In this document: positions 15,482 to 21,185 of the stretch, piece after piece | Layout: every line of letters begins with the position of its first letter | Position numbering within the stretch: position 1 is the first letter of the stretch | From: SZUA-152 sp964401355 | Lineage (GTDB): Bacteria > Pseudomonadota > Gammaproteobacteria > SZUA-152 | DNA length: 21,185 nt | Direction of reading: 5' to 3' | Assembly: GCA_964401355.1 (NCBI GenBank) | Contig: CAYNYJ010000057.1 | Location: 1-21,185 of the forward strand | Program-made: the position numbers and the translations under genes | Notes under the pieces: model-generated | What the model was told of the DNA's origin: nothing | What the model saw: the letters and a program-made list of their open reading frames with translations, nothing else | The model's database searches: none

Positions 15482-15518
15482 TTAAGCTTCAGGCATCCGT
15501 AAGTTCAGCAACGCCGGC

Positions 15519-15842
15519 TTAAAACAACCAAGGACCGGCATTCTTTTGATCCATGGCTTGTGCGTAACCCATATCGCCTTGGAATTTAGCCATGTTGGCC
15601 AGTTTGACGGCTTTTGCATAGTCGCCTTTACTGGCAGCGGATTTGGCCTTTTTGAGTATCTTTTTCTTGGCATCGCGCCATTCGCCTTCGATGCTGCGGG
15701 CTTCCTTCAGCGAGGCTTCGGCAGCCGCAATAGCAGATTTGGCAGCAGTGGCATCATTGCCACTGGTTGTATCGCTACCACTCATCGTTGAACAACCGCT
15801 GAGGGCAAAGACCAGGGCACCAAAAATCATTAATTTTTTCAT
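15519..15842 (-). CDS. Small lipoprotein resembling SoxXA-binding protein (SoxK/SAXB)
   Basis: This 107-aa protein has a lipoprotein signal peptide with lipobox LSGC (Cys17), then a Ser/Thr/Ala-rich linker and a helical domain. From memory, the stretch AIAAAEASLKEARSIEGEWRDAKKKILKKAKSA (given in part) and KAVKLANMAKFQGDMGYAQA closely recall the SoxXA-binding proteins of sulfur oxidisers, which stimulate the SoxXA cytochrome in thiosulfate oxidation. No other sox gene lies in the window, so the role remains unproven; a general small helical lipoprotein is the alternative. GGAGGAGA (15847-15854) is a very strong ribosome site, and a good promoter and terminator frame the gene, so it is probably highly expressed as a single-gene transcript. 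Confidence 0.6.
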   Translation of the reverse strand: MKKLMIFGALVFALSGCSTMSGSDTTSGNDATAAKSAIAAAEASLKEARSIEGEWRDAKKKILKKAKSAASKGDYAKAVKLANMAKFQGDMGYAQAMDQKNAGPWLF

Positions 15843-15915
15843 TATTTCTCCTCCGATGCTTTTATTATCTTCCGTTCAGACCACAGCCCGGAACAGAAGA
15901 CTGCGTGTTACTTTT

Positions 15916-15943
15916 TTTATATTACATAATATCTGTGAGGCAA
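15916..15943 (-). promoter_or_regulatory. Sigma-70 promoter of the SoxK-like gene
   Basis: On the minus strand TTGCCT (15938-15943) and TATAAA (15916-15921) are separated by 16 bases. Spacing and position, about 70 nt before the start codon, fit a housekeeping promoter. Confidence 0.55.
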
Positions 15944-16023
15944 TTCTTTCACATGAGAGGTACTTAATCACACAATAGCTGCCAAGATCAAGCCAGTTAG
16001 CCTCCCGACGCAGGCGCAGCAGT

Positions 16024-16052
16024 TTGCCCGCTACCCATACAGATTATATAAT
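16024..16052 (+). promoter_or_regulatory. Sigma-70 promoter of guaB
   Basis: TTGCCC (16024-16029) and a perfect TATAAT (16047-16052) are 17 bases apart. Transcription would begin near 16059, giving a leader of about 37 nt before the guaB ATG. I see no clear PurR-type operator beside it. Confidence 0.7.
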
Positions 16053-16095
16053 CCGCCACCTTACTTTAATTCTGGCCTTATTTGGAATCTCGTCT

Positions 16096-17556
16096 ATGCG
16101 TATTATTCAAGAAGCCCTTACTTTTGATGATGTTTTATTGATTCCGGCTCATTCCACGGTGATGCCCAAGGAAGTCAATCTGACGACCCAGCTGACGCGG
16201 GAGATTACGCTGAATATTCCGCTGATCTCCGCTGCCATGGATACCGTTACCGAAGCGCGTCTGGCCATTAGTATGGCGCAGGAAGGTGGTATCGGTATCA
16301 TCCACAAGAATATGACCGGCGAACAGCAGGCGGAGCAGGTGCGTCTGGTGAAAAAATACGAGAGCGGGGTGATTAAAGACCCTATTTCAGTGAGCTCTGA
16401 CGCCAGTATCCGCGATGTGCTGGCGCTCACCCGGGCACACAATATTTCCGGGGTGCCGGTGGTGGACGGTGAAGATCTTGTGGGTATCGTCACAGGTCGT
16501 GATCTGCGTTTCGAAACCCGTTTTGACGAGCCGGTGTCCAAAATTATGACCGGAAAAGACAAACTGGTGACAGTAAAAGAAGGCGCAACTTCCGATGAAG
16601 TGTTGGCGCTGTTGCATGAATATCGCATCGAAAAAGTGCTGGTGGTGAATGACGACTTCCAGTTACGCGGTTTGTTTACAGTGAAAGATATCCAAAAGGC
16701 CAGCGAGTATCCCAATGCCTGCAAAGATGATCAGGGTCGGCTGCGCGTGGGTGCGGCGGTGGGTACCGGCGGTGGTACCGAGGAACGGGTGATCGCGTTG
16801 GTGGCGGCCGGCGTTGATGTGATCGTGGTGGATACCGCTCACGGTCACTCGCAGGGTGTGCTGGATCGCGTGACCTGGGTGAAAAAAAACTTTCCCCAGG
16901 TGCAGGTGATCGGCGGCAATATCGCCACCGGCGAAGCTGCCAAGGCACTGGTGGCAGCGGGTGCAGATGGGGTGAAAGTGGGTATTGGTCCTGGTTCAAT
17001 TTGTACCACGCGCATCGTCGCCGGTGTTGGCGTGCCACAGATTACCGCTATTGATAATGTTGCCCAGGCACTGCAAGGCTCTGGTGTGCCGCTGATCGCC
17101 GATGGCGGTATTCGTTATTCCGGTGATGTGGCCAAGGCCTTGGCCGCCGGTGCGTATTCCATCATGATCGGCAGCATGTTCGCAGGCACCGAGGAGGCAC
17201 CGGGTGAAGTGGAGTTGTTTCAGGGACGTTCTTACAAATCGTATCGCGGCATGGGTTCGCTGGGTGCGATGACCGGCGCTGAGGGTTCCAGTGACCGTTA
17301 TTTCCAGGAAGGCAGCAAGGCCGACAAGCTGGTGCCGGAGGGCATCGAAGGTAGGGTGCCTTTCAAGGGGCCGCTGGCACCGGGAGTGCATCAGCTGCTG
17401 GGTGGCATTCGTTCCAGCATGGGTTACACCGGATGTGCGACGATTGATGAAATGCGTACCACGCCGGAGTTTGTGCGGGTCACCAGTGCCGGTATGGCCG
17501 AGAGCCACGTGCATGATGTGCAAATCACTAAAGAAGCGCCGAATTACCGGGCATAA
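16096..17556 (+). CDS. guaB: Inosine-5'-monophosphate dehydrogenase
   Basis: GuaB oxidises IMP to XMP with NAD+, the committed step of GMP synthesis, in the cytosol. The 486-aa protein (E. coli 488) begins MRIIQEALTFDDVLLIPAHS. Two CBS domains are inserted at about 95-200 (ISGVPVVDGEDLVGIVTGRD, IEKVLVVNDDFQLRGLFTV). The catalytic Cys303 lies in GPGSICTTR, and the GGIRYSGD and GSMFAGTEEAPGE segments of the active site follow. The ATG at 16096 is chosen because the family starts here and because the longer frame would run through the promoter. The ribosome site (GGAA) is weak. guaA follows after a 143-nt gap filled by a repeat element. Confidence 0.97.
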   Translation: MRIIQEALTFDDVLLIPAHSTVMPKEVNLTTQLTREITLNIPLISAAMDTVTEARLAISMAQEGGIGIIHKNMTGEQQAEQVRLVKKYESGVIKDPISVSSDASIRDVLALTRAHNISGVPVVDGEDLVGIVTGRDLRFETRFDEPVSKIMTGKDKLVTVKEGATSDEVLALLHEYRIEKVLVVNDDFQLRGLFTVKDIQKASEYPNACKDDQGRLRVGAAVGTGGGTEERVIALVAAGVDVIVVDTAHGHSQGVLDRVTWVKKNFPQVQVIGGNIATGEAAKALVAAGADGVKVGIGPGSICTTRIVAGVGVPQITAIDNVAQALQGSGVPLIADGGIRYSGDVAKALAAGAYSIMIGSMFAGTEEAPGEVELFQGRSYKSYRGMGSLGAMTGAEGSSDRYFQEGSKADKLVPEGIEGRVPFKGPLAPGVHQLLGGIRSSMGYTGCATIDEMRTTPEFVRVTSAGMAESHVHDVQITKEAPNYRA

Positions 17557-17581
17557 AATTGCAACATTGGCCACAGTGGCT

Positions 17582-17687
17582 TGTAGGCTGGGGTGCCAAC
17601 TGTAGATGCTTTAGGCGAATGTAGTGAACCCCAGCAGGCTAGCCAATGATGCCCGTTGGGGTTCGTTGAACTCACCCCCAACCTACA
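17582..17687. repeat. Two-hairpin REP/BIME-like element between guaB and guaA
   Basis: The element is bounded by inverted ends TGTAGGCTGGGGT (17582-17594) and ACCCCCAACCTACA (17674-17687). Inside are two hairpins: GCTGGGGT/ACCCCAGC (17587-17594 with 17628-17635) and GTTGGGGT/ACCCCCAAC (17655-17662 with 17674-17682). GAACCCCA (17626-17633) is also inverted as TGGGGTTC (17657-17664), so alternative folding is possible. GTAGG-TTGGGGT...AACCCCAAC units are, from memory, a common dispersed repeat in gammaproteobacteria. It fills nearly the whole spacer and ends just before the guaA ribosome site. Confidence 0.65.
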
Positions 17688-17699
17688 TAGGATATTTTT

Positions 17700-19280
17700 T
17701 TGAACACTGACATTCATTCTGATCGCATCCTGATTCTCGATTTTGGTTCACAGTACACCCAGCTCATTGCGCGCCGAGTGCGTGAGGCGGGTGTCTATTG
17801 TGAGTTACACGCTTACGATTTGATGGATGAAGCGGGAGTGCGCGAATTCGCGCCGACCGGCATTATTCTTTCCGGTGGCCCCGAGTCGGTCACGGGCGAA
17901 GATTCGCCAAAAGCCCCGCAGCTGGTGTTCGAACTGGGCGTGCCGGTACTGGGTATTTGTTACGGCATGCAGACCATGGCTGCGCAATTGGGTGGCAAGG
18001 TGGAAAATGCTGATCACCATGAATATGGTTATGCCAAAGTACGCGCCCGTGGTCACACGCAACTGTTAAAAGATATTGAAGATCATGCCAGCCCTGAAGG
18101 TTACGGTCTGCTGGATGTATGGATGAGTCACGGCGATCGAGTCGAGGAAATCCCGCCTAACTTTAAGTTGATGGCATCCACCGAGTCTGCACCCATCGCG
18201 GGTATGGCCGATGAAGAACGGCATTTCTACGGTATTCAGTTTCATCCCGAAGTCACTCATACCCAGCAGGGCGAACGTATCATCAATCGTTTTGTGCACG
18301 ATATTTGTGGTTGTGAAGGTTTGTGGACGTCGGGCAATATTATTGACGATAACATTCGCAAAGTGCGCGAGCAGGTGGGTGAGGAGGAAGTGATCCTCGG
18401 CCTGTCCGGTGGTGTGGACTCATCCGTGGTTGCGGCGCTGTTGCACAAGGCTATCGGTAAGCAACTGACCTGCGTGTTTGTCGATAACGGCCTGCTGCGT
18501 CTCAATGAAGGTGACCAGGTGATGGCGATGTTCGCAGAGCACATGGGCGTCAAGGTTATTCGGGTCAATGCGCAGGATCGTTTTATGACGGCACTGGCCG
18601 GTGAAAGTGATCCTGAAAAGAAGCGCAAAATTATCGGCAATCTGTTTATCGATATTTTCGAGGAAGAATCGGCCAAGTTGTCTAATGCAAAGTGGCTGGC
18701 GCAAGGCACGATTTATCCTGATGTGATTGAATCCGCCGGGGCCAAGTCCGGCAAGGCGCATGTCATTAAATCACACCATAATGTTGGCGGTCTGCCAGAC
18801 TACATGAAGTTAGGTTTGGTCGAGCCGCTGCGCGAATTATTTAAAGACGAGGTGCGCAAGCTGGGTGTTGAGCTGGGTCTACCTTACGATATGGTTTACC
18901 GTCATCCTTTCCCAGGGCCAGGCCTGGGAGTGCGTATACTTGGTGAAGTGAAAAAGGAGTACGCCGACATATTGCGGCCTGCCGATGCGATCTTCATGGA
19001 AGAGCTGCATAACCATGATTGGTACCACAAAGTTAGTCAGGCCTTTGTGGTGTTTTTGCCGGTGAAATCCGTGGGCGTAACCGGTGACGGCCGACGTTAT
19101 GACTATGTGGTTTCGTTGCGCGCGGTGGAGACTGTTGATTTTATGACCGCACGTTGGGCGCATCTTCCCTATGAATTGTTGGAGGTCGTGTCGCGGCGCA
19201 TCATCAACGAGGTGCCTGGCATCTCCCGCGTGGCCTATGATATTTCCAGTAAACCGCCCGCCACTATCGAGTGGGAATAG
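17700..19280 (+). CDS. guaA: GMP synthase (glutamine-hydrolysing)
   Basis: GuaA aminates XMP to GMP using ATP and glutamine-derived ammonia. The 526-aa protein (E. coli 525) has an N-terminal class I amidotransferase domain with triad Cys87 (GICYGMQ), His182 and Glu184 (QFHPEVTH). An ATP-pyrophosphatase domain follows, with P-loop SGGVDSS (236-242), and then the C-terminal dimerisation domain ending PPATIEWE. The start is TTG at 17700, seven bases after AGGA (17689-17692); alignment with E. coli places the N-terminus here. TTG and the repeat element just upstream may lower guaA output relative to guaB. tadA begins four bases after its stop. Confidence 0.97.
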   Translation: MNTDIHSDRILILDFGSQYTQLIARRVREAGVYCELHAYDLMDEAGVREFAPTGIILSGGPESVTGEDSPKAPQLVFELGVPVLGICYGMQTMAAQLGGKVENADHHEYGYAKVRARGHTQLLKDIEDHASPEGYGLLDVWMSHGDRVEEIPPNFKLMASTESAPIAGMADEERHFYGIQFHPEVTHTQQGERIINRFVHDICGCEGLWTSGNIIDDNIRKVREQVGEEEVILGLSGGVDSSVVAALLHKAIGKQLTCVFVDNGLLRLNEGDQVMAMFAEHMGVKVIRVNAQDRFMTALAGESDPEKKRKIIGNLFIDIFEEESAKLSNAKWLAQGTIYPDVIESAGAKSGKAHVIKSHHNVGGLPDYMKLGLVEPLRELFKDEVRKLGVELGLPYDMVYRHPFPGPGLGVRILGEVKKEYADILRPADAIFMEELHNHDWYHKVSQAFVVFLPVKSVGVTGDGRRYDYVVSLRAVETVDFMTARWAHLPYELLEVVSRRIINEVPGISRVAYDISSKPPATIEWE

Positions 19281-19284
19281 GCCC

Positions 19285-19797
19285 GTGACTGGTGAGATAG
19301 TAACGAGGAAAAATCTGAACGAAACCATCCCTAGTCTCTCGACACTTGATGCTCGTGACGTGCGTTGGATGCAACGAGCGCTGGAGCTGGCAACGTGCGC
19401 CGAGGCCGAAGGTGAGGTGCCGGTGGGCGCGGTGATCGTCCGTGATGACAGCGTGATTGCCGAAGGCTGGAATCAGCCCGTGACTCATCATGATCCCACC
19501 GCACATGCAGAGATTGTTGCATTACGTGCTGCGGGTGTTGCCCTGCAAAATTATCGGCTGCTGGATACCACACTTTACGTGACCCTCGAACCTTGTGTGA
19601 TGTGCGCCGGTGCAATTATTCATGCCCGGGTCGGGCGGGTGGTGTATGGTGCGTCGGATTCACGTGCCGGTGCTGCGGGCAGTACCTTTTTCTTGTTAGG
19701 CAGTGACCAGTTTAATCACGTGGTTGATGTTGAAGGTGGTGTTCTGGGCGACGAATGTGCGGTTTTATTGCGTCAGTTTTTCAAAGCCAGGCGGTAA
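19285..19797 (+). CDS. tadA: tRNA-specific adenosine deaminase TadA
   Basis: TadA converts A34 of tRNA-Arg(ACG) to inosine, allowing one tRNA to read CGU, CGC and CGA. The 170-aa protein has the cytidine-deaminase zinc site: His74 and catalytic Glu76 (AHAEIVAL) and PCVMC (Cys104, Cys107). GAAGSTF-type loop residues (GAAGSTFF) follow as in E. coli TadA. The start is uncertain. GTG at 19285 is taken, four bases past the guaA stop and so translationally linked. GAGGA at about 19304 precedes an in-frame CTG, and internal GTG/ATG codons near 19360-19371 would cut the helix shared with E. coli. Co-transcription with guaA is very likely. Confidence 0.93.
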   Translation: MTGEIVTRKNLNETIPSLSTLDARDVRWMQRALELATCAEAEGEVPVGAVIVRDDSVIAEGWNQPVTHHDPTAHAEIVALRAAGVALQNYRLLDTTLYVTLEPCVMCAGAIIHARVGRVVYGASDSRAGAAGSTFFLLGSDQFNHVVDVEGGVLGDECAVLLRQFFKARR

Positions 19798-19852
19798 CAC
19801 AATATTGAGAGTGCTCGTTATTAATGGATGAGCGGTAAAATAAGGATATGTC

Positions 19853-20830
19853 ATGAAAGCAGTGATTCGCTTGAGTGTAGTATTAATTTTCAGTGTGTTA
19901 CAGGTATTGACGGCGCAGGCCGAAAATATCTGGGCGAATGTGTCTTATGAACCCACTGATGTTGAGATGACTTTAGTGCAGGTGTCACCCCATGCCTATT
20001 ACGTGCAGGGTTCCTCTGACGAACCCACTGATAATAACGGTTTTATGTCCAATGCCGGGGTGGTGGTAACCAAACAGGGGGTGGTGGTTATTGATGCACT
20101 GGGCACGCCGTCACTTGCGTATTTGCTGCTCAGTAAAATTCGTGCGGTAACGGATAAGCCGGTCGTGAAAGTTATCGTCACTCATTATCATGCAGATCAC
20201 ATTTATGGATTGCAGGTTTTTAAAGACCTGGGTGCAGAAATTATTGCCCCATTGGGGGTGAAGGATTACCTGGCGTCGCCGGCTGCTGAGGAGCGCTTGA
20301 TTCGACGTCGGGAATCATTGTTTCCCTGGGTCGATGAAGAAACGCATTTGGTTAAACCCGATACCTTTATTTCTGGAAAAACCCAGTTTCAATTGGGCGG
20401 TATTGATTTTGAGCTCACATCCCTGGGAGCGACACACTCGCATGGCGACCTGATTGTGCATGTGGTGCAAGATCAGCTGACCTTCGTGGGAGATTTGATT
20501 ATTGAAGGGCGTATTCCATTTGTGGCTGGTGCGGAATCACAACATTGGATAGACGCATTGGTGAGTCTCGATACCGCCACATTGAAGGTGGTTGTGCCGG
20601 GGCATGGGCCGGCATCGACCAAGCCTACGACGGCGGTAAATTTTACCTTGGGTTATTTGCATTTTTTACACAAAGGCATGGGTGACGCCGTGGCAAACCT
20701 TGTCGCCTTTGACGAGGCTTATGCATCGATGAATTGGTCTCGATATGAGAAAATGCCCGCGGCCAGAGTGAACCGTATGAATGCCTATTATGTGTATCTG
20801 GGATTGGAAGCCGCATCAGTGGGTGAATGA
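19853..20830 (+). CDS. Exported metallo-beta-lactamase-fold hydrolase
   Basis: This 325-aa protein has a signal peptide (about 1-23, ending AQA) and one metallo-beta-lactamase domain. The binuclear zinc motif is complete: HYHADH (His111, His113, Asp115, His116), His195 in HSHGD, Asp213 in FVGDL, and His251 in PGHGP. The substrate is unknown. Exported members of this type include SoxH-like and quinoprotein-linked zinc hydrolases, and this one may belong there, but beta-lactamase activity or thioester hydrolysis cannot be excluded. AAGGA (19842-19846) lies six bases before the ATG. It follows tadA by 55 nt with no visible terminator, so it could share the gua transcript. Confidence 0.85.
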   Translation: MKAVIRLSVVLIFSVLQVLTAQAENIWANVSYEPTDVEMTLVQVSPHAYYVQGSSDEPTDNNGFMSNAGVVVTKQGVVVIDALGTPSLAYLLLSKIRAVTDKPVVKVIVTHYHADHIYGLQVFKDLGAEIIAPLGVKDYLASPAAEERLIRRRESLFPWVDEETHLVKPDTFISGKTQFQLGGIDFELTSLGATHSHGDLIVHVVQDQLTFVGDLIIEGRIPFVAGAESQHWIDALVSLDTATLKVVVPGHGPASTKPTTAVNFTLGYLHFLHKGMGDAVANLVAFDEAYASMNWSRYEKMPAARVNRMNAYYVYLGLEAASVGE

Positions 20831-20875
20831 GGTGTGAACCGGCCAAACAATCGCGTATGCTACGCAATCTTTTTT

Positions 20876-21185
<310 letters not shown>

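Noticed and set aside
16024..16095. Longer guaB start at 16024
   Set aside because: This stretch contains a near-ideal promoter (TTGCCC, 17 bases, TATAAT), and the family N-terminus starts at 16096.

Overview
The window is chromosomal DNA of a gammaproteobacterium, moderately GC-rich and densely coded, with no phage, transposase or CRISPR signature. The evidence is family-level protein similarity recognised by eye: an EF-P/EpmA/EpmB set, HemH, XseA, GuaB-GuaA-TadA, a FimX-type REC-PAS-GGDEF-EAL protein, and a tRNA-Ser with encoded CCA. A small lipoprotein resembling SoxXA-binding proteins and a periplasmic metallo-beta-lactamase-fold hydrolase hint at a sulfur-oxidising lineage, but this is inference. 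No species is assigned.

Layout. 1-97: a REP-like hairpin at the edge. 98-4099 (minus): a FimX-like degenerate c-di-GMP receptor, preceded by a 622-aa protein whose C-terminal half looks like a PilZ domain with its two motifs pulled apart. 4315-7126: the EF-P modification locus, with epmB (minus) divergent from efp-epmA (plus). 7127-7496: a 370-nt gap with palindromes and phased short repeats. 7497-7838: a stand-alone PilZ protein. 7973-10371 (minus): a probable run sco, pcuAC, psd and a small zinc-finger protein. 10514-11530 (plus): hemH. 11624-15324 (minus): xseA, an M23 peptidase, a one-domain voltage-gated cation channel with a calcium-channel-like filter, and a secreted GlcG/HbpS-type protein. 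15519-15842 (minus): the SoxK-like lipoprotein. 16096-19797 (plus): guaB, guaA, tadA, with a two-hairpin repeat element between guaB and guaA. 19853-20830: the metallo-beta-lactamase-fold protein. 20876-20966: tRNA-Ser(CGA). The last 219 nt hold no recognisable gene.

How the parts work together. Three proteins point to c-di-GMP control of type IV pili or surface behaviour. EF-P, EpmA and EpmB act in one translation-factor modification pathway. Sco and PCuAC serve copper delivery to cytochrome oxidase, with ferrochelatase divergent next door. GuaB and GuaA make GMP from IMP. Most of this is ordinary core genome. The parts most worth a second look are the split PilZ-like partner of FimX, the acidic TLEDWTD channel filter in its putative four-gene run, and the SoxK-like lipoprotein.

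Several start codons were moved from the longest open frame using ribosome binding sites and family alignment. TTG starts are proposed for the FimX-like gene and guaA, and GTG starts for the split-PilZ gene and tadA.
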